Source: Bacteroidota bacterium (lineage in GTDB: Bacteria; Bacteroidota; Bacteroidia; Bacteroidales; UBA12077). From it: a stretch of 64,000 nucleotides of DNA. The translations under genes and the position numbers were made by a program. The notes below the pieces were generated by a model that was given only the letters and a program-made list of their open reading frames with translations, was not told the DNA's origin and made no database searches. Where the stretch lies: positions 1,267,773 through 1,331,772 of the forward strand of contig JAHLLG010000001.1 in NCBI GenBank assembly GCA_020444275.1. Direction: 5' to 3'. Below are positions 25,201-33,182 of this stretch, piece by piece (the stretch's first letter is position 1; each line of letters starts with the position of its first letter).

Positions 25201-25227
25201 TTAACATTAAATTAATGTTAAATTAAG
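25201..25227 (-). promoter_or_regulatory. Candidate Pho box upstream of porin/beta-helix operon
   Basis: On the minus strand two exact 11-bp units stand head to tail: TTTAACATTAA and TTTAATGTTAA, preceded by a further TTAA in phase. TATTATTG (25184-25177, one mismatch to TAnnTTTG) is placed 26 bp from the TTAA of the last unit. 11-bp direct repeats are the geometry bound by PhoB-type regulators. Confidence 0.55.
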
Positions 25228-25360
25228 AAAAAAAATATGTAGGCTTAACATACGAAGCTCCAAAATTTCATGGATTTTTTGTTTAATCAAGAATAAGATT
25301 CATTTTTTATATGTTTAATGATTTGATTATATTTACCTTATACAAAAAGAAATATAAAGA

Positions 25361-25615
25361 ATGAATAAGTCAAAAACGACGATCTTAATCATTATCTTTT
25401 TCCTACTGGGTGCTCTGGTCGATCGTGCATTTTTGTATTACGAACAAGGAGAACGTAACAAAATGTTGTTAAGGGAACAAGAATCTATTAAAGAGGATTA
25501 CCAGATGTTAATCAGAAAATTTGAATATGTTGAAAAAGAGCTCAAGCTAAGAATGATGATGGATTCGTTAATAAACGATTCTATTTATACCGATACTTCT
25601 TCTGATAATTCATAA
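25361..25615 (+). CDS. Small membrane-anchored coiled-coil protein, unknown function
   Basis: An 84-residue protein: Lys-rich start, one membrane helix (TTILIIIFFLLGALVDRAFLYY), then a charged helix (EQGERNKMLLREQESIKEDYQMLIRKFEYVEKELKLRMM) predicted to form a coiled coil, and an acidic/Ser tail. I do not recognise the family. It diverges from the porin operon and precedes another small unknown gene by 52 bp. Confidence 0.6.
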   Translation: MNKSKTTILIIIFFLLGALVDRAFLYYEQGERNKMLLREQESIKEDYQMLIRKFEYVEKELKLRMMMDSLINDSIYTDTSSDNS

Positions 25616-25667
25616 GCATTACCTATTTTTGTTTACATATACTATTTTCGGATTTAAAGATTTTACA

Positions 25668-26153
25668 ATGAAAGCAGCATCTGTAAAAGAGATAAGAGAT
25701 GAATTAAAAGCTCGTTCTCCTAAAGAATTATTAGAGTATTGTCTTCGATTATCACGCTTTAAGAAGGAGAACAAAGAACTTTTAACCTACCTTTTATTTG
25801 AAATGAGTGATGAGGAAGCCTATATAAAAAGTGTAAAAGAAGAGATTGATGAACTATTTAATAATGTGAATCGTAAAAGTTACTACTATATAAAGAAAAG
25901 TGTTCGGAAAATTTTATCAGTTACCAAAAAATATATCCGCTATTCGCAGAAAAAAACAACGGAAGTGGAATTGCTAATCTATTTTTGTATCAAACTAAAA
26001 AGTTTTACTCCATCCATAAAACATAACATAGCTTTACGAAATATTTACCTCAGGCAAATCGATTTTCTAAAAAGTAAGTTTGCCGGATTACACGAAGATT
26101 TGCGCTTGGACTATGAGCGTGATATGGACGAAATAATTAATTATACTGCTTAA
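25668..26153 (+). CDS. Conserved hypothetical helical protein
   Basis: A 161-residue, soluble, all-helical and strongly charged protein: MKAASVKEIRDELKARSPKELLEYCLRLSRFKKENKELLTYLLFEMSDEEAYI, then Lys/Tyr-rich helices (KSYYYIKKSVRKILSVTKKYIRYSQKK) and DLRLDYERDMDEIINY. I place the start at the ATG at 25668 rather than the TTG at 25629, whose extension is hydrophobic and not conserved-looking. I recall similar short proteins in other Bacteroidota but know no function. A weak hairpin with T-run (26152-26175) overlaps its stop. Confidence 0.65.
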   Translation: MKAASVKEIRDELKARSPKELLEYCLRLSRFKKENKELLTYLLFEMSDEEAYIKSVKEEIDELFNNVNRKSYYYIKKSVRKILSVTKKYIRYSQKKTTEVELLIYFCIKLKSFTPSIKHNIALRNIYLRQIDFLKSKFAGLHEDLRLDYERDMDEIINYTA

Positions 26154-26175
26154 GGGAAGAAAGTTTTTTCCTTTT
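26152..26175 (+). terminator. Possible weak terminator overlapping stop codon
   Basis: AAGGGAA pairs with TTTCCTT (one G-T pair), followed by TTT. The stop codon of the preceding gene lies in the left arm. Modest stem, so low confidence. Confidence 0.35.
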
Positions 26176-26210
26176 AGTTTGAGTCAACGGCATTACGTTA
26201 ATTTAACGTA

Positions 26211-26243
26211 GGTAACACTAAGTTAATATAAAGTTAACAGAAA
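26211..26243 (+). promoter_or_regulatory. Candidate Pho box upstream of small secreted protein
   Basis: Three consecutive 11-bp units: GGTAACACTAA, GTTAATATAAA and GTTAACAGAAA. A perfect -7 element TACATTTG follows at 26282-26289, 48 bp from the last TTAA. No -33 TTTG stands at the normal distance, as expected of an activator-dependent promoter. Confidence 0.55.
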
Positions 26244-26328
26244 GATTATTGTTGCATAATATTCATATAATATTACCCCCTTACATTTGTAGCGTAAACA
26301 AAATCGTAAATAAAAAAAATATATAAAA

Positions 26329-26685
26329 ATGAAAAAGTTAGCAATAATCATCGTAAGTCTTTTGGTTTTCACTACAACTTTTGCAACAAATCATAACGAC
26401 GAAAGTGGAAAATCTGAGAGTGCAGTAATGACAACTTCCATATCAGGTAAAGTATTTGATAAGAGTACCGGAGAAGCTTTAGCAGGAGTAAAAGTGAGCG
26501 TTGCCGGAACGGAAAAAACAGTTTATACTGATTTTGATGGTAATTTTACGTTTGATGGAGTACGAGCAGGCGAATTAGAGCTTAAAGCTCAATACATTTC
26601 TTACGAACAAAAAGTAGAAACAGTTGATGTAAGTCTTTCAAAATCAAATACAGTTGATGTAGAAATTGAAAGTTTATCGAAGTAA
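26329..26685 (+). CDS. Small secreted protein with one carboxypeptidase-regulatory-like (CNA-B) domain
   Basis: A 118-residue protein with a signal peptide (LAIIIVSLLVFTTTFAT). It has a single beta-sandwich domain, SISGKVFDKSTGEALAGVKVSVAGTEKTVYTDFDGNFTFDGVRAGELELKAQYISYEQKVETVDVSLSKS-like, which is the same domain that begins TonB receptors, here alone without plug or barrel. The free-standing form could bind a surface partner or be a small periplasmic factor. It has its own promoter with an upstream TTAA(C) repeat box and a very strong GC-rich terminator, so it is a single-gene, probably well-expressed unit. Confidence 0.78.
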   Translation: MKKLAIIIVSLLVFTTTFATNHNDESGKSESAVMTTSISGKVFDKSTGEALAGVKVSVAGTEKTVYTDFDGNFTFDGVRAGELELKAQYISYEQKVETVDVSLSKSNTVDVEIESLSK

Positions 26686-26705
26686 TTCCAACAACATAAA
26701 TAGTT

Positions 26706-26735
26706 AAAATCCCGGGTTAACCCCGGGATTTTTTG
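26706..26735 (+). terminator. Strong intrinsic terminator
   Basis: AAAATCCCGGG (26706-26716) and CCCGGGATTTT (right arm, ~26722-26732) with a short TTAAC loop and TTTTTT. The GC-rich stem stands out in this AT-rich window. Confidence 0.88.
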
Positions 26736-26804
26736 TTTTATTACTTTTTTTGAATTCTTTACATTTCGTTGATATTTTATTATATTGCATTTAAAAATCA
26801 GTAT

Positions 26805-27506
26805 ATGGATAAAGCAAATCATATTATTCAAATTTTAAAGGAAAATCGTGATTTTATTGCGAAAATTGTCGATGTTGAATTGAATGATAAAAACGTTCAT
26901 GTTTTTGATTTATCAGATCAAAACACGGAATTATATGAAATTGATTTGGATAGTACAGAAGCTTTTAATGAATACATTTTTACTAAATTAAAGAAAGAAA
27001 AAAAGAAAGTTGGCGTCGGTGGATATTTTGAAGACCGCTTAATTTATAAGCGAAGTAAACATTTTGATAATGATGGAGAACCCAGAAGCATTCATTTAGG
27101 TATAGATATATGGACAGAAGCAGGAACACCGATCTATTGTCCTTTGCCAGGTGTGGTGCATAGTTTCAAAAATAATGAAACGTTTGGCGATTATGGTCCT
27201 ACCCTAATCTTAGAACATTTAATCGAAGGAGAAACGTTTTATACATTATATGGCCATTTAAGTGTTGATTCTATTCAGGATAAAGAAGTAGGGCAGCAGT
27301 TAAGGAGAGGAGATACCATTGCTTATTTAGGCGATGCCGATGTAAATGGACATTGGCCACCACATTTACATTTCCAGGTTATAACCGATATGCTTGGGAA
27401 TAAAGGAGACTTTCCGGGAGTGGCTCCGCCTTCGGCAAAGGAATATTATCATAAATTGTGCGTAGATCCAAATCTGATTTTAAAAATAGATAAATTAAAA
27501 AAATAG
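26805..27506 (+). CDS. M23-family (LytM) metallopeptidase-domain protein without signal peptide
   Basis: A 233-residue protein starting MDKANHIIQILKENRDFIAKI (ATG 26805). The LytM domain at about 90-210 has all Zn ligands: HLGIDIW (His and Asp), then GPTLILEH, TLYGHLS and HLHFQV (HxH). Family members cut peptide cross-links in peptidoglycan, but no export signal or membrane helix is present. A cytoplasmic place is odd for a cell-wall enzyme. The N-terminal ~80 residues (VHVFDLSDQNTELYEIDL) are not a known wall-binding domain. Leaderless M23 proteins do occur near or fused to aminotransferase/kinase domains in other bacteria. A shared terminator with the next gene lies at 27503. Confidence 0.85.
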   Translation: MDKANHIIQILKENRDFIAKIVDVELNDKNVHVFDLSDQNTELYEIDLDSTEAFNEYIFTKLKKEKKKVGVGGYFEDRLIYKRSKHFDNDGEPRSIHLGIDIWTEAGTPIYCPLPGVVHSFKNNETFGDYGPTLILEHLIEGETFYTLYGHLSVDSIQDKEVGQQLRRGDTIAYLGDADVNGHWPPHLHFQVITDMLGNKGDFPGVAPPSAKEYYHKLCVDPNLILKIDKLKK

Positions 27507-27530
27507 GCTCTTGAATTTAAGGGCCTATCT
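27503..27530. terminator. Bidirectional terminator between convergent genes
   Basis: ATAGGCTCTT (27504-27513) pairs with AAGGGCCTAT (27519-27528), nine of ten positions; A-run before and T's after. It overlaps the stop of the M23 gene. Confidence 0.6.
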
Positions 27531-27548
27531 GTTTTAAGTAGCTAAGTT

Positions 27549-28013
27549 CTATTTTGTGTAATCTCTTTTAGATGTAAGCTTGCCATTTTCATCGTATACC
27601 TTCCAGATTCCGGTTCTTTCTCCCTGGCTGTATTTCATTTCATAACGCAATGTGCCGTTATCATCCCAAACATACCACATACCATCTTTTTTCCCTTTAT
27701 TGTAGTTGGCTTCAGCAAGTTTAACTTTTTTCTCGTTCCACGTTTCCCACGTTCCATGCATTAATCCTGTCTTGTAGAAACGTTTTTCGTTTAATGTTCC
27801 ATCTGAGAAATAGATTAGCGTTTCACCGTCGTACTCGCCATTTATTAAATTTGCTTTAGCCTTTATTGTACCATCATCGAAAAATTCGGTATATTCTCCA
27901 GTATATAAATTATTTGATTTATCGTAGAATTTACCGTCCTTATTAACTAATTCCTGTGAAAAAGAATTTGAATATAATAATATGGTAAACAGGCATATAA
28001 AAAGTTTTTTCAT
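27549..28013 (-). CDS. Secreted MORN-like repeat protein (copy A)
   Basis: A 154-residue protein with a signal peptide (LFICLFTILLYSNSFSQ) and about five 22-24-residue repeats of the MORN/YwqK type: GEYTEFFDDGTIKAKANL, GETLIYFSDGTLNEKRFY, GTWETWNEKKVKLAEANY, GMWYVWDDNGTLRYEMKY and GIWKVYDENGKLTSKRDY. The repeats form stacked beta-hairpins, usually binding or structural. It is a close tandem paralogue of the gene at 28193 (the central two repeats are nearly the same). Databases may label such proteins as YwqK antitoxin; nothing here supports a toxin-antitoxin role. Confidence 0.82.
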   Translation of the reverse strand: MKKLFICLFTILLYSNSFSQELVNKDGKFYDKSNNLYTGEYTEFFDDGTIKAKANLINGEYDGETLIYFSDGTLNEKRFYKTGLMHGTWETWNEKKVKLAEANYNKGKKDGMWYVWDDNGTLRYEMKYSQGERTGIWKVYDENGKLTSKRDYTK

Positions 28014-28146
28014 GTTTCTTTATCTAAAGGATTATATTAATATTCCTCCAAATATACGTATAAATTAACTCAGAGTTACTTTGAAGAAGATAACTAACAT
28101 AATATGTTGAATTAAAAGATTGGGTTCACTAGAAGATAGGGAGGAG

Positions 28147-28180
28147 TAAAAAAAGAGCCTTGATTTTTCTCAAGGCTCTA
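28147..28180 (-). terminator. Intrinsic terminator between the two MORN-like genes
   Basis: On + AGAGCCTTG (28154-28162) pairs with CAAGGCTCT (28171-28179); an A-run at 28147-28154 gives a U-run in the minus transcript. It ends the transcript of copy B. Confidence 0.85.
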
Positions 28181-28192
28181 AATTACGTAGTA

Positions 28193-28660
28193 TTATTCAG
28201 TGTATTTTTTTTCTCCAATCAGAACTCCTTTTTCGTTATACATCTTCCATGTTCCTGATTTTTCACCTTCTATATAATGCATCTCATAACGAAGTGTTCC
28301 GTTTTCATCCCAAACTAACCATTTACCGTGTTTTTTACCAAAATTGTAATTGGCTTCGGCAAGTTTTACTTCCAGTTCGTTCCAGGTAATCCAAGTCCCA
28401 TGCATTTCTCCCTCTTTATATGAACGTTGTTCATTTTGAATTCCATTTTCGAAATAAATATTTGTAATGCCATCCTGGATACCATCCTTTAAGCTCATTT
28501 CAACACGAATGCTTCCATTGTCAAAATATTCCTTGTAAATTCCAGAAAAAGGTTCCTGGTTCTTATCTATGTATTTCCCGTCCTTTAAAGTAAGTTCTTG
28601 TGAGAATATATTTGTTACTGCTACAAAAAATATAGTTGCAGATATAATTAAAGTTTTCAT
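28193..28660 (-). CDS. Secreted MORN-like repeat protein (copy B)
   Basis: A 155-residue paralogue of copy A: signal peptide MKTLIISATIFFVAVTNIFSQ (start at 28660; a longer frame begins with an unlikely extension), then repeats GIYKEYFDNGSIRVEMSL, GITNIYFENGIQNEQRSY, GTWITWNELEVKLAEANY, GKWLVWDENGTLRYEMHY and GTWKMYNEKGVLIGEKKY. Each copy has its own leader and copy B its own terminator, so they are a tandem duplication with independent expression rather than one operon. Mature proteins are probably periplasmic or surface-exposed; function unknown. Confidence 0.82.
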   Translation of the reverse strand: MKTLIISATIFFVAVTNIFSQELTLKDGKYIDKNQEPFSGIYKEYFDNGSIRVEMSLKDGIQDGITNIYFENGIQNEQRSYKEGEMHGTWITWNELEVKLAEANYNFGKKHGKWLVWDENGTLRYEMHYIEGEKSGTWKMYNEKGVLIGEKKYTE

Positions 28661-28728
28661 TTTATTATTTATTATAGTAGTACTAAATATCATATTCCTA
28701 ATAAAGTACTATTGTTATTATTAATTAT

Positions 28729-31629
28729 CTAGAAATTGTATTTCAGACTAATACTATAACTTCTACCTTTTTCCAGTAATTCATAGTATTGATCTTGCGC
28801 TCCATAAGCTTGGTAAACTTTTTCACTTTTATTATTTAAGATATTGTTAACTTTAATACCCAATCCAATTCCATTAAATTCTTTGTTAAGTGTAAAGTTC
28901 AAACTATGAAATGGTAAGGTGTAAATATCAGGTTTACTGGCCATACCAACAATAGTTAGTGTTTCTCCCTGAACATTATAAAATAACCCTGCTTGAAGGT
29001 TTTTCCAAATACCATCACTTGTACTTCCATTATACAGCAAACCTGCATTAATTACATATGGAGATAATCCTGCAAGAGAACGGGTTTTATCTACAGATTC
29101 TCCTACACGCGCATTTAGTAGTCTGGATTCATATTCAGTTTGAGTTAACTCAATCTCAGAATATGCATAAGTGAAATTGGAATTAACACTAAAGTTTTCA
29201 AATCTATGTCCTAAGAATGATAATCCTTGGCGGAATTCAAATTCTGCTCCGTAAACTTCACCATCACCAACATTACGTGGCTGGATTTGGGTTTTTTGTG
29301 TGGTAGCAAATTGTACCATTTCTATGGGATTAAGGAACTGTTTATAGAAGCCGCTTAAAGATATCATTTGGCCTCGTTCGTGAAACCATTCCCAACGTAA
29401 GTCAAAATTATGAACAGATGAGCTCTTTAGATCTCCATCCCAAAATACAACATAATTACCTTCAATGTCATATCCTTTATCATCTGCTAAACCACCAATA
29501 AAAGTTACTCCACTAACCGGATCAAAAATCTGAGCATATGAAAGTTCCTTAAGCGATGGTCGAGCTATTGTTTTGGAGTATGAAACTCTAATATTTTGTT
29601 CATCAGATAGACTGTATACTAAATTAACAGCAGGAAATATATCAAAGTCATCTAATACTTTATCATTTTCAAAAACTTTAGTTCTCGACTGATCAGAACC
29701 AGTGTAGCGTTGAGTATAATTTTCTGCTCGTAAACCAATTACTGATTTTAGTTTTTTGAGGATATTTAATTCACCAGAAACATATACTGCAGCATAGTTT
29801 ACATTAGCATCATATTGATTGGTATTTACCGGAATAAAGTTTGCATCATAAGCTATACCGTTTTGTGGATCACCTAAATAAGGCCATAAATTTTCTTCGT
29901 AAAACAGTTCATCAGGATTTCCAGTTAAATTTGTCATATTTCGCACATTAATTGAATATGTAAATACATCAAATTCACGATCTTTATATGTGTAAGCACC
30001 ACCAAATTTTAATTTAGCATCTTCGCCTTTAAACGTGAACTTTCTGGTAACATGGAATACTCCTCCCAGGTTTATTTCATTCAGATCTCTCCAGGTTCTT
30101 TCAGGAAATCCGGTTTCTGTACCAATTTCTAGGCCTGTACTACGATATACATATCTTGTAAATCTATTATCGGGATCTTCTATTTTTGAAAGAGTGGGTG
30201 ATAACTTCCACAATACCTCCCAGTTTGATTCTATTTTTTTGTGTTTACCTTCAATAAACAGATTGGTTAATGATCTTTGTGTATATTCCAATACATGCTG
30301 ATAGGCAGTGAACGTCGTACCACGATCATCGCTTACAAAATCAAATATTCCTGCACCAGATTCTCCATTTTGAAGGTGAATTAGATTAATTCTATATTTT
30401 GAGTGTGCAGTTTTTACCGCAAATCCAGCTAATCCGCTTAGGAACACATTATTTTTACCAAGTGGTCCGTTTGATAAGTTGTCAGGATTCAATTCTGTTA
30501 TGGATTTGTCTCCTAATTGACTGTATTTGCCATATTTTGCATTCTCGTAAAATTCTGTTTCGTTTTTATATGATAAAGCAAAATTATAACCAATGGTAAC
30601 TTTTTCGCGTACCTTTTGATTACCAAAACTTACTCCTAAACCATAGTTCATTAAGCTTTTCTCTTTAATAGCCGACATATTAGGATTAAAACCTTCAAGT
30701 ATTTCTCTATAGCGAAGTCCTTGCTCGCTCTCCGGATCCATGAAAACCTCTGCAAACTGAGGAATGTTAGAAGTAGCAGGTGCATCTCGGCTTCCATCAT
30801 CAAACCCTAAAAAATCAGTAGAACCACCTTCATAGGTTAAGTAGTTATCCTTAAAATGAAAATTAGGGTTATATCCTGCAGAAATGGATATGTTTCCTTT
30901 TTTTTCTTCAGGGAAGTCTTTTAATTCTATATCAACTGCACCACCCGTAAAATCTGCCGGTAATTCGGCACTAAATGTTTTATGAACAATTATGTTGTCA
31001 ATAATATTTGTTGGAAATATGTCCATTTGTATGGTATTTCGATCAGGATCTAAACCAGGAACATCTACACCATTTAGAATTGTTTTTGTATAACGATCTC
31101 CTAAACCTCTTACATACACATATTTTCCGTTTGAAACAGAAACACCGGTTACTCTTTTTATTGACGAGGCAGCATCTGAGTCGCCTGTCCTTCTTAAACT
31201 GGCAGCGGAAATACCATCAAAAACATTCGGTGACTTATGCTTTAAAGCAAGTAATGCAGTTTCTGTATTTCTTACAGCTTTGGCTGTTACTACTGCACTT
31301 GCAATTTCAAAAGTAGCTTCTTTTAACCCCACATCGTTTATAAGTGTTACTTCCTCACTTTCAACTTTTAATCCCTCCATTACAACAGTTTCGTAAGATA
31401 TAAATGATATCTTTAAATTATATGTCCCTGGTGCTACCTTTAAATTAAATTTACCATCAAGATCAGTTATAGTTCCATGAGAAATGGACTCGATATAAAT
31501 GGTAACTCCCGGAAGAAATTCTCCTGTGTTTGCATCATAAACTGTTCCTCTTATGGTTCCACTTTGAGCATATGCCAGAATACCAGCAAATAAAAAGAGA
31601 GGTAGGAGTATTGATTTTAATTTATTCAT
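28729..31629 (-). CDS. TonB-dependent outer-membrane receptor (beta-helix lipoprotein partner)
   Basis: A 966-residue receptor. A signal peptide (SILLPLFLFAGILAYAQ) precedes a CarboxypepD_reg-like domain at about 22-110 (GTIRGTVYDANTGEFLPGVTIYIES...). The plug has GDSDAASSIKRVTGVSVSNGKYVYVRGLGDRYTKTILNGVDVPGLDPDR, and a long barrel ends in YSISLKYNF. The RVTGVSV..GKYVYVRGLGDRY plug type is found in SusD-less receptors. It is downstream of the beta-helix lipoprotein gene by 98 bp with a hairpin in between, so it may be expressed as the attenuated distal gene of a Pho-controlled operon. Substrate is inferred only: a phosphorus-containing compound or its chelate. Confidence 0.88.
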   Translation of the reverse strand: MNKLKSILLPLFLFAGILAYAQSGTIRGTVYDANTGEFLPGVTIYIESISHGTITDLDGKFNLKVAPGTYNLKISFISYETVVMEGLKVESEEVTLINDVGLKEATFEIASAVVTAKAVRNTETALLALKHKSPNVFDGISAASLRRTGDSDAASSIKRVTGVSVSNGKYVYVRGLGDRYTKTILNGVDVPGLDPDRNTIQMDIFPTNIIDNIIVHKTFSAELPADFTGGAVDIELKDFPEEKKGNISISAGYNPNFHFKDNYLTYEGGSTDFLGFDDGSRDAPATSNIPQFAEVFMDPESEQGLRYREILEGFNPNMSAIKEKSLMNYGLGVSFGNQKVREKVTIGYNFALSYKNETEFYENAKYGKYSQLGDKSITELNPDNLSNGPLGKNNVFLSGLAGFAVKTAHSKYRINLIHLQNGESGAGIFDFVSDDRGTTFTAYQHVLEYTQRSLTNLFIEGKHKKIESNWEVLWKLSPTLSKIEDPDNRFTRYVYRSTGLEIGTETGFPERTWRDLNEINLGGVFHVTRKFTFKGEDAKLKFGGAYTYKDREFDVFTYSINVRNMTNLTGNPDELFYEENLWPYLGDPQNGIAYDANFIPVNTNQYDANVNYAAVYVSGELNILKKLKSVIGLRAENYTQRYTGSDQSRTKVFENDKVLDDFDIFPAVNLVYSLSDEQNIRVSYSKTIARPSLKELSYAQIFDPVSGVTFIGGLADDKGYDIEGNYVVFWDGDLKSSSVHNFDLRWEWFHERGQMISLSGFYKQFLNPIEMVQFATTQKTQIQPRNVGDGEVYGAEFEFRQGLSFLGHRFENFSVNSNFTYAYSEIELTQTEYESRLLNARVGESVDKTRSLAGLSPYVINAGLLYNGSTSDGIWKNLQAGLFYNVQGETLTIVGMASKPDIYTLPFHSLNFTLNKEFNGIGLGIKVNNILNNKSEKVYQAYGAQDQYYELLEKGRSYSISLKYNF

Positions 31630-31665
31630 AAAACGTTAAATCTTAAATTGTTATTTAAATAGTTT

Positions 31666-31697
31666 AAACCCGCATTCAAAAAATAGAATGCGAGTTT
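31666..31697 (-). terminator. Hairpin between beta-helix lipoprotein and TonB receptor genes
   Basis: AAACCCGCATTC (31666-31677) pairs with GAATGCGAGTTT (31686-31697), 11 of 12 positions. There is no clear U-run in the minus transcript, so it may be an attenuator or mRNA-stabilising stem rather than a full terminator, letting some transcription run into the receptor gene. Confidence 0.5.
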
Positions 31698-31727
31698 AAT
31701 ATTGAAAAACTAATATTTGTGTATCAC

Positions 31728-32945
31728 TTAAAATGCGTCTCTTACACCAGCGAATGTCCAACCATTAAAAACTGAGGTGTTAGCACCAACTGTAGCGGTA
31801 GTAACTTCAGTTAATTCAGAAGCTTCAGTAGAAGCAGCAATGTCTGCAAAATAATCAGCAGCCACAGGAGCAACATCTGGAGTATCTTCATCGTCGTCTA
31901 AGTCTACTGGAGTAACATCGAATTCGAAGTTAGAAATAACGAAGTTGCCGTTTGAGTTGTAATCATTCTCAGTACCTGTTGCATCAGTAATCTTAGTAAA
32001 GAATACATTCATTACTTTAGCGTCTGTGTTATCATCATCATCGTAACCACCACCACAAGATTCCATGTATACAGTTACATTTTGAATAGTGTGACCAGCT
32101 CCTTCGTAATCACCTTCAGGACCGTCTAATTCGAAAGCTTTGTCACCAGGATTAATAACTAGTGCATTGTCAAGAGTTCCAGCCCAAGCTTGGTCTGTAT
32201 CAATAGCATCATCACCGTTATTCCATACTAAGATGTTAGAAACATTAACTGTTCCTCCAAAGAATTCAACTCCATCATCTTGGTTAGCAACGATTTCAAT
32301 ATTCTGAATAGTTGTTCCTGAACCAACACCACCTAATGTTAATCCGTTAATTTCGTTACCTTCACCAATGTTTGATCCACCATGACGGATAGATATATAC
32401 TTAAGAACACCAGAATTATCAGTAGCATCATTTCCACCATATTTTCCATTTTCATCATCAGCAGGAATACCTTCAATAGAAGCTTCTGTTCCGTTAGATT
32501 TTGGAGAAATAGGAGCATTTCCTAATACAATAAGTCCACCCCAAAGACCATCTACGTCGTCAGCCATTTCGCTATCGATTTCAGTTGGCTCAATTTCATC
32601 AGCAACACTTGTAAAAATAATAGGCTCATTTGCAGTACCTTCAGCCATAATTTTTGATCCGCGAGCAATAATTAAAGCGGTAGCATTTGTACCTGTACCA
32701 GCATCACCTTTTACAATAACACCAGGTTCAATGGTTAAAGTTGCACCATTCGTAACAGCAACACGAGATTTAAGATAATAAACATTACCAGTTTCCCAGG
32801 TAGTGTTTTCAGTTATATCCGCAGATATATTAAATTGATCAGTAGTGTTATTGTTTGAACCTTCATCATCGTCATCGCATGATGTAAAACTAATAGTTAA
32901 AGCAGCTAAGATTGCTGCAGTTAATTTTAAATAACTTTTTTTCAT
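31728..32945 (-). CDS. Beta-helix lipoprotein (copy 2), paired with TonB receptor
   Basis: A 405-residue lipoprotein. The start at 32945 gives the signal MKKSYLKLTAAILAALTISFTSC and a following acidic linker (DDDDEGSNNN). The core closely matches copy 1 at 22770: ATLTIEPGVIVKGDAGTG, ALIIARGSKIMAEGTANEPIIFT, GLWGGLIVLGNAPIS, GVLKYISIRHGGSNIGE, NEINGLTLGGVGSGTTIQN, DDGVEFFGGTVN. A right-handed beta-helix is expected. The sequence is very acidic (DDDDNTD, DLDDDEDTPD), compatible with Ca2+ or cation-bridged ligand binding. It has a TTAA(C) repeat box upstream and the TonB receptor gene downstream. Likely a surface-side substrate-binding partner of that receptor; not a transporter itself. Confidence 0.83.
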   Translation of the reverse strand: MKKSYLKLTAAILAALTISFTSCDDDDEGSNNNTTDQFNISADITENTTWETGNVYYLKSRVAVTNGATLTIEPGVIVKGDAGTGTNATALIIARGSKIMAEGTANEPIIFTSVADEIEPTEIDSEMADDVDGLWGGLIVLGNAPISPKSNGTEASIEGIPADDENGKYGGNDATDNSGVLKYISIRHGGSNIGEGNEINGLTLGGVGSGTTIQNIEIVANQDDGVEFFGGTVNVSNILVWNNGDDAIDTDQAWAGTLDNALVINPGDKAFELDGPEGDYEGAGHTIQNVTVYMESCGGGYDDDDNTDAKVMNVFFTKITDATGTENDYNSNGNFVISNFEFDVTPVDLDDDEDTPDVAPVAADYFADIAASTEASELTEVTTATVGANTSVFNGWTFAGVRDAF

Positions 32946-33026
32946 TGTGAAATTCATTTTTAGATTTATTAAATTTTTGATCATTTTCGATTGAAATTTT
33001 ATACTGCAAATATGAATGTTGTTATG

Positions 33027-33062
33027 TTAAAACTTATTAAGAGCGTTTTAATCTTACGTTAA
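33027..33062 (-). promoter_or_regulatory. Candidate Pho box upstream of beta-helix lipoprotein/TonB receptor
   Basis: On the minus strand: ATTAACGTAAG, ATTAAAACGCT, CTTAATAAGTT, then TTAACATAAC; TTAA steps of 11, 11 and 10 bp. CATATTTG (33014-33007, one mismatch to TAnnTTTG) follows 26 bp from the third TTAA. Confidence 0.55.
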
Positions 33063-33084
33063 TAAATAGCATACTATTTTTTTT

Positions 33085-33117
33085 CTTAACTTTATCTTAA
33101 AGTTGATTTAAACATAT
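33085..33117 (+). promoter_or_regulatory. Candidate Pho box upstream of response regulator (autoregulation)
   Basis: Three 11-bp units in exact phase: CTTAACTTTAT, CTTAAAGTTGA, TTTAAACATAT. A -7-like TATCTTAG (33145-33152, one mismatch) lies 37 bp from the last TTAA. Back to back with the minus-strand box at 33027-33062. Two small inverted repeats follow in the leader: CTTATAC/GTATAAG (33118-33137) and ATCTTA/TAAGAT. Confidence 0.55.
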
Positions 33118-33182
33118 CTTATACTTGGGTGTATAAGATTATTGTATCTTAGCTACTTAAGATCAAAACAAAATTTACAACA

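Noticed and set aside
27549-28660. Toxin-antitoxin system (YwqK antitoxin label)
   Set aside because: Both proteins have signal peptides and repeat structure, and no toxin-like gene is adjacent.
22770-32945. Labelling the beta-helix lipoproteins as multidrug transporters
   Set aside because: No membrane helices exist beyond the lipoprotein signal; repeated short beta strands indicate a beta-helix.
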